From the NCBI GenBank assembly GCA_031430595.1, contig JANPBU010000051.1:124001-188000 (forward strand): a DNA stretch of 64,000 nt, given 5' to 3'. Shown here piece after piece: positions 17,924 through 25,971 of the stretch. This stretch comes from JANNBN01 sp031430595 (GTDB lineage: Bacteria > Actinomycetota > Acidimicrobiia > Acidimicrobiales > JANYDT01). Made by a program: the position numbers and the translations under genes. Positions within the stretch are counted from its first letter, which is position 1. Every line of letters starts with the position of its first letter. Under the pieces are notes generated by a model. That model had not been told where the DNA came from, made no database searches, and worked only from the letters and a program-made list of their open reading frames with translations.

Positions 17924-18520
17924 TTAGGCGGCGTCAATCAGGCCGAGATGGCCATCTTCGCGGCGGTAGACCACGGCGGCCTTCCCTGTTTCGGCGTTCG
18001 TAAACAGGAAAAAATCGTGTTGCAACAGGTCCATCCTCAGGCCAGCTTCTTCCGCTGAAATTGGATCGACCACAAACTGCTTTCGTCGAACAATTTTTGC
18101 TTCGTTCGTGTCGACCGGCGCAGTTTCAACCGGAGCCTCGAGAACCGCGAGAGCTGAAGCCGGAACCTGATGCAAGCCCGGCGAGTGGTGATGGCCACGC
18201 TTTGGCCCACCGTGATTGGAACCGTCAACCTTGCCCTTGAGCCGCAGCATCTGATGTTCAAGTTTTTCAACCACAAGATCAAGAGCAGCAGCACTAGTTT
18301 CGGCTGTGGCCTTCGCCCGAACTATGTGTCCGGCACCCTTCATCGTTACCTCGCAGAATTCCTTCCGGCCAATTCGCGGGTTCTTTTCTTCCATGAACGT
18401 GATTTCGGCATGGTCTATGCCGGTCACAAATCTGCACAATCGCGTAACTTTTTCGTTTGCCGCTGCCTTCACGATGTCGTCAATGACGAGGTTGCGATGA
18501 CGAATGCTGATGTGCACCAT
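17924..18520 (-). CDS. hpf: Long-form ribosome hibernation promoting factor
   Basis: A 198-residue protein with the S30AE/YfiA domain (about residues 1-100; ISIRHRNLVI, RVTGIDHAEITF-like strands), a His/Gly-rich linker (residues 104-115) and the long-form C-terminal dimerisation domain (about 140-198; KQFVVDPISAEEAGLRMDLLQHDFFLF). Long HPF dimerises 70S ribosomes into 100S particles during stress or stationary phase. A strong AGGAGG lies upstream of ATG 18520. The gene is isolated by the terminator of comF upstream and by a hairpin downstream, so it is probably monocistronic. Confidence 0.94.
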   Translation of the reverse strand: MVHISIRHRNLVIDDIVKAAANEKVTRLCRFVTGIDHAEITFMEEKNPRIGRKEFCEVTMKGAGHIVRAKATAETSAAALDLVVEKLEHQMLRLKGKVDGSNHGGPKRGHHHSPGLHQVPASALAVLEAPVETAPVDTNEAKIVRRKQFVVDPISAEEAGLRMDLLQHDFFLFTNAETGKAAVVYRREDGHLGLIDAA

Positions 18521-18545
18521 TTTGAGGGTTCCTCCTAAGAGTCAG

Positions 18546-18581
18546 GAATGAAAACAACCCCCGGACGATTCCGGAGGTTGT
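18546..18581 (-). terminator. Rho-independent terminator downstream of comF
   Basis: On the minus strand an 11-bp stem (ACAACCTCCGG/CCGGGGGTTGT, one G-U pair; 18554-18581) with a 6-nt loop is followed by TTTTCATT. It separates comF from hpf. Confidence 0.75.
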
Positions 18582-18775
18582 GCTGGGTTACTAACTGCGT
18601 GGTGGCGCATGGTTGTGTGTTGCTGTTTACCGCTTGGGTCTTGCGTGGGGAGACCCCATATTTGATCGTCATGAAACCTCATGGCGACTGAATCGAGTTG
18701 CTCCCATGTGGCATCGTAACCACGTCTGAGGGGTAACTGTCCACACTGGGGAACAATTTTTTTGTGAACCAAAAT

Positions 18776-19456
18776 TCAGATTGAAATCGGGTCATGCCGT
18801 GGGGTAAACGCAGCACAAACACCCCACACCTCTCGCACCCCAAAATCCCTCAGAACTCTGGCTGCAGCCGACATCGTGGCACCAGAAGTCACGACATCAT
18901 CGACTAGCAACACAGACCGGACGGGCACACTGCCGCCGCCGAAACCCGGATGCATGGCAAAACGAACCCCACCTTGGCGTTGAGCAAATGACCGGCCGGT
19001 TTGTGAACTCGTTCCAGGTAACCGTTCGAGAGTTGACATCGCACCCGTTCCAATTAGTTGCCCTAATTCTACGGCCAACAATTCAGCCTGATCAAAACCC
19101 CGCTTTCGGCGTCGAGCTACTGACGTCGGGGCCCAGGTAATTAGGTCAACTTCAAGGTCGTCGGGAAGTGAAGTTGCCATCAATGCTGCCAAACCAGACG
19201 CAATTGGTTTTTCGCCGCGATACTTGAGGGCGGTGATCAGCGACCGAGCGTCATGTTCATAGGCCGTAGCTGCGAACACGGCCGTGACCCCAAACGGAAC
19301 CTTTGGCAGGGTGGGTTTAGTCGGTTCGAGTTTGCGCACAGCACAGTGTTCACACGGAGAACGTTGGCCGACGACCCCGCATAACAAACAGCGCACTGGA
19401 AACAAGGCGTTCTGGCAAGACTGACCAAGTTTGCGAACCTGTTCCTGCAGTTTCAT
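18776..19456 (-). CDS. comF: ComF-family phosphoribosyltransferase-like protein
   Basis: This encodes 226 residues. An N-terminal zinc finger with Cys23/26/35/38 precedes a type I phosphoribosyltransferase domain whose PRPP-loop is VLLVDDVVTSGATM (about residues 182-195); RKRGFDQAELLA is the other family motif. ComF is a cytoplasmic protein needed for transformation in Gram-positives and also found widely in non-competent bacteria. No other competence genes are nearby. The downstream terminator at 18546-18581 ends its transcript. Confidence 0.88.
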   Translation of the reverse strand: MKLQEQVRKLGQSCQNALFPVRCLLCGVVGQRSPCEHCAVRKLEPTKPTLPKVPFGVTAVFAATAYEHDARSLITALKYRGEKPIASGLAALMATSLPDDLEVDLITWAPTSVARRRKRGFDQAELLAVELGQLIGTGAMSTLERLPGTSSQTGRSFAQRQGGVRFAMHPGFGGGSVPVRSVLLVDDVVTSGATMSAAARVLRDFGVREVWGVCAAFTPRHDPISI

Positions 19457-19493
19457 GTTTGCGGTCTCATTCCATCAAGCATGAACTGACCCT

Positions 19494-19522
19494 GTGACAG
19501 AAACTCGGCGCGGTGACAGAAA
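19494..19522 (+). repeat. Direct repeat GTGACAGAAA x2 upstream of the peroxiredoxin-like gene
   Basis: Two identical copies at 19494-19503 and 19513-19522 are offset by 19 nt, about two helical turns. The second overlaps the position expected for a -35 element. This is a candidate regulator binding site. Confidence 0.4.
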
Positions 19523-19537
19523 GTTCCGATCCCCGGG

Positions 19538-19543
19538 TACCAT
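19538..19543 (+). promoter_or_regulatory. -10 box TACCAT, leaderless start of peroxiredoxin-like gene
   Basis: TACCAT lies 7 nt before ATG 19551, and no Shine-Dalgarno sequence is present. GTGACA at 19513-19518 could serve as a -35, with a long 19-nt spacer. Confidence 0.4.
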
Positions 19544-19550
19544 TCGATCT

Positions 19551-20030
19551 ATGTCCACTCGTTCTTCTCGAACCGCTTCGGTTGGATCAACCGCCCCAGC
19601 CATTGATCTGCCCCTTTCTGACGGAACCCGGTGGAGCCTCGCCGAAGCCCGCACGACAGGGCCCGTTGCTCTCGTTTTTTTGCGTGGCTTTTCTTGACCG
19701 TTTTGCCGAAAACATCTTGCGCAGTTGCGTGAGGACTTTTCATCAATCGACGCAACCGGCGCGTCGATCGTGGCCATCGCCCCCGATTCGCTTGACGGTC
19801 TCAAGCGGTTCAGCGCAAATAACACGTATCCGTTCCCATTAATCGCCGACACCGACGGATCAGTGTTTGAGGCATACGACGTGACAAGCCGCCTCATTTC
19901 GCTTGGTCAGCAGCCCGCCATGTTCATTGTCGACACCGCAGGCAAGGTCGTATTTGACGCCATCGGTGCCCAGCAATGGGACTTGATCTCTGCAGCAGAT
20001 CTGGTCAAGCAAATAACAGGCGTCGCTTAG
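19551..20030 (+). CDS. Peroxiredoxin-like (AhpC/TSA) protein, candidate selenoprotein with Sec49
   Basis: Read through one in-frame TGA (19695-19697), this gives 159 residues with a complete thioredoxin-fold redoxin domain. GSTAPAIDLPLSDG is near residue 12 and LVFLRGFS precedes the TGA. PFCRKHLAQLREDF follows it, then IADTDGSVFEAYDV and PAMFIVDTAGKVV. The TGA falls exactly on the first Cys of the CPFC redox motif, giving U49-P-F-C52, and the frame continues without interruption. A hairpin fitting the bacterial SECIS rules starts 18 nt after the TGA. The protein would reduce peroxides or disulfides. The alternative is a simple Cys-to-stop mutation, but the exact position, hairpin and otherwise intact frame favour selenocysteine. 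selA/B/C/D would have to be elsewhere in the genome. Confidence 0.75.
19716..19733 (+). promoter_or_regulatory. Candidate bacterial SECIS element
   Basis: CUUGCGC/GCGUGAG form a 7-bp stem (two G-U pairs) closing an AGUU loop. The loop starts 25 nt after the TGA at 19695-19697, inside the 16-37 nt window, and has a G among its first two bases as the bacterial SECIS pattern requires. Confidence 0.6.
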
Positions 20031-20118
20031 CGGACTTGCACGTGAATAAAAGATGAAACCTCGGTTGTTTCGACCGAGCATCCCGGCCTGAGGATTCCCT
20101 GTTCGTCAAGATCTTGGC

Positions 20119-21453
20119 ATGACAGTCAGAACAGAGTTTCGTAGCCCGACAGGCAGTCTGAGAGTTAACAGACAAACCTATGTCCTCGATACTTCAGTCC
20201 TGCTCGCAGACCCTCTTGCTCTCTCGAAATTCGAAGAACATGCCGTCGTACTCCCGTTGGCTGTCATCTGCGAGCTGGAAGGGAAACGAAATCACCCTGA
20301 ACTTGGATGGTTAGCCCGCCGTGCGCTACGAGACCTTGAACGGCTCAGGCTTAATCACGGCAGTTTGACCGTCGAGCTTCCCGTGAACTCACTGGGTGGC
20401 ACTCTCAGAGTCGAACTCAACCACATCGACGGCAGCAAACTTCCCGCAGCCTTTCAGAACGACACCAACGACAATCGAATTCTCGCGGTCGCTCATCAAC
20501 TTTTGTTGGAAAGACACGATGTCACGTTGGTTTCGAAAGACCTTCCGTTGCGGTTGAAGGCCAGCATTATTGGTCTGCGTGTCGATGAGTACCGCAACGA
20601 ACATGCAGTCGATCCCGGCTGGAGCGGTTTCGTAGAACTTGAGGCTGAATCCGAAAGCATCGACCGGCTCCACCTCGAATTGACCCTCGAGATTGGCCTA
20701 CCAGACTTTTGCGGGATCAATACGGGCCTGGCCCTTCATTGCGGCTCCCAATCAGCACTTGGCCGAATTCGAGCAGACAAACTCATCCACTTGATTCGAC
20801 CCGATCGCGAACTTTTTGGTGTGAGAGGTAGGTCGGCCGAGCAGCGTTTGGCCATCGATCTGCTGCTTGATGAATCGGTTGGCATCGTTTCGCTTGGCGG
20901 AAACGCTGGCACTGGGAAAAGTGTCCTCGCAATTGCCGCTGGTCTTGAAGCAGTTCTTGAACGTCGGGTCCAGCGCAAGGTTATGGTTTTTCGGCCACTC
21001 TACGCAGTAGGTGGTCAAGATCTTGGTTTTCTTCCCGGAGCGGAAAGCGAAAAAATGAATCCGTGGTCGGCCGCCGTCTTCGATGCTCTCGAGTCAATTT
21101 GTTCGCGAAGCGTCATCGACGAGGTTATTGACCGAAGGCTCCTGGAAGTACTTCCGCTCACTCATCTCAGGGGTCGAACCCTCAGTGACGTGTTCGTAAT
21201 CGTCGATGAGGCGCAAAACTTAGAGCGTCAGGTTCTCCTTACAGCTATGAGTCGCCTAGGCCGCAACAGTCGAGTTGTTCTCACCCATGATGTTGCCCAG
21301 CGAGACAACCTTCGCGTGGGGCGCCATGACGGAGTGGTTTCGGTCGTCGATGCGCTACGAGGGCACGAACTCTTTGGCCACGTCACCTTGACACGGGCCG
21401 AACGGTCTCCTATCGCTGCGCTGGTTACCGACCTTCTTGATACAGGAAACTGA
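20119..21453 (+). CDS. PhoH-family protein with N-terminal PIN domain
   Basis: This encodes 444 residues. A PIN-like nuclease domain occupies about residues 18-150, with acidic residues Asp24 (VLDTSVLL), Glu52 (ICELEGKR) and a DNRILAVAH/VSKDLPLRLKA block. The PhoH ATPase domain follows, with Walker A GNAGTGKS near 262-269, KVMVFRPLYAVGGQDLGFLPG near 293 and Walker B VFVIVDEAQN near 358. PhoH2-type proteins combine RNase and RNA helicase activities; the order PIN then PhoH is seen here. ATG 20119 has no strong SD. An 88-nt gap with a 6-bp hairpin (20060-20078) separates it from the peroxiredoxin-like gene. Confidence 0.9.
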   Translation: MTVRTEFRSPTGSLRVNRQTYVLDTSVLLADPLALSKFEEHAVVLPLAVICELEGKRNHPELGWLARRALRDLERLRLNHGSLTVELPVNSLGGTLRVELNHIDGSKLPAAFQNDTNDNRILAVAHQLLLERHDVTLVSKDLPLRLKASIIGLRVDEYRNEHAVDPGWSGFVELEAESESIDRLHLELTLEIGLPDFCGINTGLALHCGSQSALGRIRADKLIHLIRPDRELFGVRGRSAEQRLAIDLLLDESVGIVSLGGNAGTGKSVLAIAAGLEAVLERRVQRKVMVFRPLYAVGGQDLGFLPGAESEKMNPWSAAVFDALESICSRSVIDEVIDRRLLEVLPLTHLRGRTLSDVFVIVDEAQNLERQVLLTAMSRLGRNSRVVLTHDVAQRDNLRVGRHDGVVSVVDALRGHELFGHVTLTRAERSPIAALVTDLLDTGN

Positions 21454-21479
21454 GTCGGCCAGTGAAGGAAGAAGTGCGC

Positions 21480-21731
21480 TCAGGCTGTCGAACCTGTGCG
21501 TCGGGCCGACTCGGCCCCCAACATGAGTCGAGCATGTTCGGCTTCATCGACGGCGGTGGCATCTTCGATCAACAGATCGGGAATGCCGTCGATGATTCGA
21601 TAGACCCGGTGTAGGCGATCGTTGTACAGCATCGACTCGACAGGCAGGTAGACCAGCGGCAGGCGATCTTCGGGGCACACCAACACGTCGAGTAGCAACG
21701 GAGCGAGAGCAGAGGAAGACGGTGATGCCAT
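21480..21731 (-). CDS. Trm112-family protein
   Basis: This encodes 83 residues. The core LLDVLVCPEDRLPLVYL...RVYRIIDGIPDLLIEDA matches bacterial Trm112p-like proteins, small zinc-ribbon-derived proteins that in eukaryotes activate methyltransferases; here only one Cys of the zinc set remains (Cys19). In many actinobacteria such a gene sits beside phosphomannomutase and S-adenosylhomocysteinase, both of which are found further along this window. Its start is 60 nt from the divergent DUF2079 gene, so they share a promoter region. Confidence 0.85.
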   Translation of the reverse strand: MASPSSSALAPLLLDVLVCPEDRLPLVYLPVESMLYNDRLHRVYRIIDGIPDLLIEDATAVDEAEHARLMLGAESARRTGSTA

Positions 21732-21779
21732 GTGCCCACCTTAACCGGGCGGCGCGACCTCAGCCGTCAGACCACCGGG

Positions 21780-21785
21780 TACGTT
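21780..21785 (+). promoter_or_regulatory. -10 box TACGTT, leaderless start of the DUF2079 gene
   Basis: TACGTT is followed by 6 nt and GTG 21792. The purine stretch GGAAGG directly abuts the GTG, too close to act as an SD for it, although it lies 15 nt before ATG 21807. Confidence 0.35.
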
Positions 21786-21791
21786 GGAAGG

Positions 21792-23408
21792 GTGACTGAG
21801 ATTGCAATGTCAGGCGTCGACGCGCCGCAAGACGGCGCCGCTATCGATATTTTCGATGCGCCGACCCTGCTTTCCTTGCGAACGCGTACCTGGCAAGGCA
21901 TCCGCTCGCAACCAGCACCATATTGGTTAGCCGTCGCAGCAAGCGTGGTATTCGGGGTCATATTCGGTCGACTTGGGGTTCAACACCATACGAACTTCGG
22001 AAGCTGGTCGTTTGACCTAGCCATCTACGACCAAGCCTTCTGGTTGGCTTCACATTTCAACAAAACGTTCATTACGGTTCGAGGGCTCGAACTGTGGGGC
22101 CACCACGTCAATATAGTCGCTTACCTATTCGCGCCGGCGTATTGGTTAGGTGCTGGGCCACGCTTCCTGTACGTCGCTCAGGCAGTGATTATCGGCTTAG
22201 GGGGAATTCCGACGTACCTGATCGCCCGAGACCGATTGAACAATGCGTGGCTAGGTCTCGGATTTTGCCTCGCATACTTAATGTATGCGCCTATACAATT
22301 CATTTCGTGGGCCAACTTTCACCCCGAGGCATTGGTGTTCACCCCCCTGCTCTTCGCCTGGTGGTGTGCCCGCAAACGGTACTGGCGAGCCATGCTTATT
22401 TTTCTGCTGATTGCGCTGAGCACTCGAGAAGATACCGCGCTGGCAGTCATCATGATGGGCGTCGTACTTGTGCTCATTCACCTTCGGTCACACCGTGAAA
22501 ACAGGGCGGCCATTCGCTGGGGGCTCGGCATCTCGGTTCTAGGTGCCGTTTGGTACACCCTGGCAACCAAGGTCATTATCAAGCACTACAACAACGGAAT
22601 GGACCCCTTCTACGTAAAGTATTTTTACGGCGAGTTCGGCTCAACCACGTTCGAAGTGGCAAAAAATATGGCTTCTCGTCCGGGTGACGTTTACCGGCTT
22701 GCAACGGAACCAGACCGTATTGATTTCTACAAGAAGTTGATGTTGCCACTTGGCGGGCTTCCGCTACTTGGGCTTCCGTTTCTTTTGATGGCCGCGCCGC
22801 AGATGCTGGCGAGCGTCACCGGATCAACCCCGTACGCCCGGTCGATTGAGTATCAGTATCCGTCAGTGATGATCGCGGCAATCATCATTGCTGCAATCGA
22901 AGGGACGGCCTTCTTCCTTCGCAAACGCGTACTTCAAATCGTCGCAATGGTTTGGCTTTTGGGAAGTTCAGTCATCACGAACAAGGAGTGGTCACCATCA
23001 CCCATCGGAAAAAACAACTATTACTGGGCAACCCCGAATCCTCAGGTTGCGGCACGCAACGAGGCAGTGGCGCTCGTTCCCGATGATGCGCGCGTTGCCG
23101 CAACCTACCAACTACTTCCACACCTAGCACACCGCAAGTACGCATACGATTGGCCCAACCCTTGGGTACCTGCCTACTGGGGGAACGATCTCGACGATGG
23201 CACGCAGTGGCCAGTTCCGCATGACCCGAACACGATTGACTGGTTGGTCATCGACCGGGCGCAAATTGGTGAAGCTCAGCAAGAACTTCTTCAACGTCTC
23301 ATTGGTGAGAATGGGGAATTTCGGATTGTGTTTGAGCGTGATGGCGCGGTAGCAGCGCAGCGAGTCCGGCCCGGGCCGCCACCGGTTAACGGACTCCCGG
23401 TTCCCTAA
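21792..23408 (+). CDS. DUF2079 integral membrane protein (GT-C-like)
   Basis: This encodes 538 residues from GTG 21792; the frame is open back to 21732, and ATG 21807 is another option. About ten hydrophobic helices are visible. The first extracytoplasmic loop has the DUF2079 signature (FGSWSFDLAIYDQAFWL, then GHHVNIVAYLFAP), with acidic residues placed like those of GT-C glycosyltransferases. STREDTALAV and a C-terminal segment with HDPNTIDWLVIDR also fit the family. It probably transfers a sugar from a lipid-linked donor at the outer membrane face; donor and acceptor are unknown. The 3' end overlaps the convergent GT2 gene by 23 nt. Confidence 0.8.
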   Translation: MTEIAMSGVDAPQDGAAIDIFDAPTLLSLRTRTWQGIRSQPAPYWLAVAASVVFGVIFGRLGVQHHTNFGSWSFDLAIYDQAFWLASHFNKTFITVRGLELWGHHVNIVAYLFAPAYWLGAGPRFLYVAQAVIIGLGGIPTYLIARDRLNNAWLGLGFCLAYLMYAPIQFISWANFHPEALVFTPLLFAWWCARKRYWRAMLIFLLIALSTREDTALAVIMMGVVLVLIHLRSHRENRAAIRWGLGISVLGAVWYTLATKVIIKHYNNGMDPFYVKYFYGEFGSTTFEVAKNMASRPGDVYRLATEPDRIDFYKKLMLPLGGLPLLGLPFLLMAAPQMLASVTGSTPYARSIEYQYPSVMIAAIIIAAIEGTAFFLRKRVLQIVAMVWLLGSSVITNKEWSPSPIGKNNYYWATPNPQVAARNEAVALVPDDARVAATYQLLPHLAHRKYAYDWPNPWVPAYWGNDLDDGTQWPVPHDPNTIDWLVIDRAQIGEAQQELLQRLIGENGEFRIVFERDGAVAAQRVRPGPPPVNGLPVP

Positions 23409-24285
23409 CTGCTGCAATGGCAACGGCGGCTTCAGCCGCAGCCGTTTCAGCACGTGCTTCACGAGCGACCACCCGCACGGCGAACAGGTTCACAAAGAAC
23501 TCACCACAGTCACGCAAGGTGAGCTTCGACAAACCAGCAGCCCGGGGCCGAAACGTGATCGGTGATTCGTGTACAGCAAAACCCCGGGCCTGGGCAAGAG
23601 CAATAAATGCACTGAAAAAGGCGTAACCGTCGACCTTCAAACGGCCCGGATCAAACAGCGCCACCACTTCGGGACGGATCACCCGAAACGAAGTCGTTGC
23701 ATCGCGCACCCCCCGGGTTCCGGTGATAACTCGAAACGCCCAGTTGCCACCACGGCTCAAATACGATCGCGCCACCGAGGTTCCCGGGCTCGACCCGCCT
23801 GGCGTCCAGCGAGACCCAATCATGACGCCCGAACCCCGTTCGAAGAACGCCTCGACGAGACTTGGAATTTGTCGAGCGTCGTGTTGGCCGTCGGCGTCAA
23901 GGGTCACGATAAACGCCGACTGTTCGGTTCCGGGTCGCTCAAGATGTCGAAACCCTCGAACCAATGCTGCGCCAAGACCTTCCTTGTTTCCCGAAAGAAC
24001 CTCAAGGCGGAGACCGGTCTCAGCAGCAACCTGTCGAGCAATTTCCGCGGTTCCGTCAGGGGAATTGTCGTCGACGAGCAAAACCTTCAACGCAATGCCC
24101 TGATGCCCGAGTGTTTCGGCCGCCGCTGCCACCTCGCCAAGCACCGAGGCGATTGAGCCGGCCTCGTTGTAGCTCGCCATCAACACGGTGCCCCGTATGG
24201 GCTTTTCCCGTCGCTCATCACCCCACGGGTTAATGATGGTTGGCGCCGAGACAACTTCTTTCACCCGCTCAACATAGGCGCGCAT
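23386..24285 (-). CDS. Glycosyltransferase family 2 (dolichol-phosphate-sugar synthase-like)
   Basis: This encodes 299 residues. A GT-A fold of the DPM1 type: TVLMASYNEAGSIASVL near residue 33, VDDNSPDGT (metal/nucleotide region) near 71, TLDADGQHD (DxD-like) near 127, GSRWTPGG near 153 and TTSFRVIRPEV near 197. No C-terminal membrane helix is seen, so it resembles a soluble polyprenyl-phosphate mannose/glucose synthase that makes lipid donors for GT-C enzymes such as the adjacent DUF2079 protein. Confidence 0.85.
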   Translation of the reverse strand: MRAYVERVKEVVSAPTIINPWGDERREKPIRGTVLMASYNEAGSIASVLGEVAAAAETLGHQGIALKVLLVDDNSPDGTAEIARQVAAETGLRLEVLSGNKEGLGAALVRGFRHLERPGTEQSAFIVTLDADGQHDARQIPSLVEAFFERGSGVMIGSRWTPGGSSPGTSVARSYLSRGGNWAFRVITGTRGVRDATTSFRVIRPEVVALFDPGRLKVDGYAFFSAFIALAQARGFAVHESPITFRPRAAGLSKLTLRDCGEFFVNLFAVRVVAREARAETAAAEAAVAIAAVREPGVR

Positions 24286-24365
24286 GGTGTCGTCGACCGT
24301 TCTTTACTTTCGACCTCTGACCGAGTTCGCCAGACCCGGTCAGACAACGGACATCAACTCGAAGA

Positions 24366-25823
24366 TCAGTACCGATACGTTTCGGGCTTGAACGGACCAC
24401 TCAACGGAACGTCAAGGTACTCGGCCTGCTCATCTGAAAGCTGCGTTACTTTTGCGCCAAGAGCCTCGGCGTGAATTCGAGCTACCTTTTCGTCGAGGGC
24501 CTTCGGAAGCACGTAAACGCCAACCGGATATTTCGCGGTGTCAACAAACAGTTCAATTTGGGCGAGCACCTGGTTCGAGAACGAGCAACTCATCACGAAA
24601 CTTGGGTGGCCGGTGGCACAACCGAGGTTCACGAGGCGACCTTCAGCCAAAATGATGATCGAGTGGCCATCGTCGAAGGTCCACAGGTCGGTTTGTGGCT
24701 TGATTTCCATGCGGGTTGCGCCGCTGCGAGCCAACCCAGCCATATCGATTTCGTTGTCAAAATGGCCAATGTTGCAAACGATGGCGTTGTGCTTCATTTG
24801 CGCCATATGTGCAGCGGTGATCACGTTGGTGTTACCGGTGGCTGTGACAAAAATGTCGACCTTACCGATTACTTCTTCCAAAATGACGGCTTCGTAGCCT
24901 TCCATGGCGGCCTGCAAGACGTTGATCGGGTCGATGTCGGTGATCATTACTCGACAACCCTGGCCCCGCAGTGACTGAGCAGAACCCTTGCCCACGTCGC
25001 CGTAACCACAGACAATTGCGGTTTTGCCGCCGAGCATGACGTCGGTGGCCCGGTTCAGCGCGTCGATCAACGAATGGCGGCACCCATACAGATTGTCAAA
25101 CTTTGACTTGGTCACCGAATCGTTGACGTTGATTGCCGGAATCTTGAGTTCGCCCTTGGCGTGCATTTGGTACAGCCGATGTACACCGGTCGTGGTTTCT
25201 TCAGTAACGCCCTTAATGCCAGCGAGCATACGAGTGAACTTTGTTTTGTCTTCCTTGAGTGTTTTGTTAAGTACACTTAAGATAACAGCCAATTCGGGGT
25301 TCGATGCCGAACCGGGATCGGGAACTTCTCCGGCCTTTTCAAACTCAACACCCTTATGAACAAGCATGGTGGCGTCTCCGCCGTCGTCGAGAATCATGTT
25401 TGGGCCGTCACCGTCGGGCCAGGTCATCATCTGCTCGGTGCACCACCAATAGTCTTCGAGGGTTTCGCCCTTCCAGGCAAACACCGGAACACCTTGCGGG
25501 TCGTCAACGGTTCCATTTGGACCCACAGCAATAGCGGCTGCCGCGTGATCTTGGGTTGAGAAGATATTGCATGACGCCCACCGAACCTCGGCACCCAACT
25601 CAACCAACGTCTCGATGAGCACTGCGGTCTGAATCGTCATATGCAACGACCCCGAGATACGCGCACCGGTGAGCGGCTTGGTGGTTCCGAACTCTTTACG
25701 CAAGGCACGAAGCCCCGGCATTTCGTGCTCGGCAAGGTGAATCTCTCGGCGCCCGAACGGGGCCATTGAGAGGTCGGCAACTTTGAAGTCGCGGGCGGTA
25801 AGGGTACGGGCAGGGGTATTCAT
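24366..25823 (-). CDS. ahcY: Adenosylhomocysteinase (S-adenosylhomocysteine hydrolase)
   Basis: An NAD-dependent enzyme splitting S-adenosylhomocysteine to adenosine and homocysteine. It has 485 residues from ATG 25823, fixed by AGGAG 5-6 nt upstream; an upstream in-frame ATG at 25865 would lie inside the structured leader. Visible are LTGARISGSLHMTIQTAVLIE (substrate domain), the NAD-binding GYGDVGKGSAQSLRGQG segment, and the C-terminal KPETYRY that closes the neighbouring subunit's NAD site. It recycles the product of SAM-dependent methyltransferases. Its 5' leader (25824-25913) can form a multi-branched structure that could mask the SD, so expression may respond to a metabolite. Confidence 0.96.
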   Translation of the reverse strand: MNTPARTLTARDFKVADLSMAPFGRREIHLAEHEMPGLRALRKEFGTTKPLTGARISGSLHMTIQTAVLIETLVELGAEVRWASCNIFSTQDHAAAAIAVGPNGTVDDPQGVPVFAWKGETLEDYWWCTEQMMTWPDGDGPNMILDDGGDATMLVHKGVEFEKAGEVPDPGSASNPELAVILSVLNKTLKEDKTKFTRMLAGIKGVTEETTTGVHRLYQMHAKGELKIPAINVNDSVTKSKFDNLYGCRHSLIDALNRATDVMLGGKTAIVCGYGDVGKGSAQSLRGQGCRVMITDIDPINVLQAAMEGYEAVILEEVIGKVDIFVTATGNTNVITAAHMAQMKHNAIVCNIGHFDNEIDMAGLARSGATRMEIKPQTDLWTFDDGHSIIILAEGRLVNLGCATGHPSFVMSCSFSNQVLAQIELFVDTAKYPVGVYVLPKALDEKVARIHAEALGAKVTQLSDEQAEYLDVPLSGPFKPETYRY

Positions 25824-25913
25824 TGGTGCTCCTGAAAATTGTGCTGACGAGGTAAAAAACTTCATCGGCCCGGAGCACCGGGTGACAACCGTAGAACGGC
25901 CCGACCTTTCCTC
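25824..25913 (-). promoter_or_regulatory. Structured ahcY leader, candidate riboswitch
   Basis: On the minus strand the leader can pair GAGGAAA (25913-25907) with UUU-A-CCUC (25856-25849) and GUCGG (25905-25901) with CCGAU (25868-25864). These enclose two hairpins, CCG-UUCUA-CGG (25899-25889) and CCCGG-UGCU-CCGGG (25882-25869). The segment GGUGCUCC (25879-25872) of the second hairpin is the perfect complement of GGAGCACC (25832-25825), which contains part of the ahcY SD, so alternative folds could hide or free it. It does not match the known SAH, SAM-II or SAM-IV consensus as far as I can recall. Confidence 0.45.
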
Positions 25914-25914
25914 T

Positions 25915-25920
25915 ATCGTA
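25915..25920 (-). promoter_or_regulatory. Candidate -10 box TACGAT for ahcY
   Basis: TACGAT on the minus strand lies just upstream of the first leader helix, so transcription would begin at about 25908-25912 and include most or all of the structured leader. Confidence 0.35.
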
Positions 25921-25971
25921 GATCACACCGAAGCCACTGTGGGTGTGTCCAACGTGGTTGACTTTTGGGGC

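Noticed and set aside
18542..18772. Minus-strand ORF between comF and hpf
   Set aside because: It contains the comF terminator and hpf upstream region; composition is not protein-like.
25824..25913. Known SAH riboswitch in front of ahcY
   Set aside because: The characteristic GAGGAGCGCUGC core is not present; kept only as an unclassified structured leader.
25783..25971. N-terminal extension of the membrane protein gene through the ahcY leader
   Set aside because: The segment has no membrane-protein character and would overlap ahcY coding sequence; ATG 25972 fits better.
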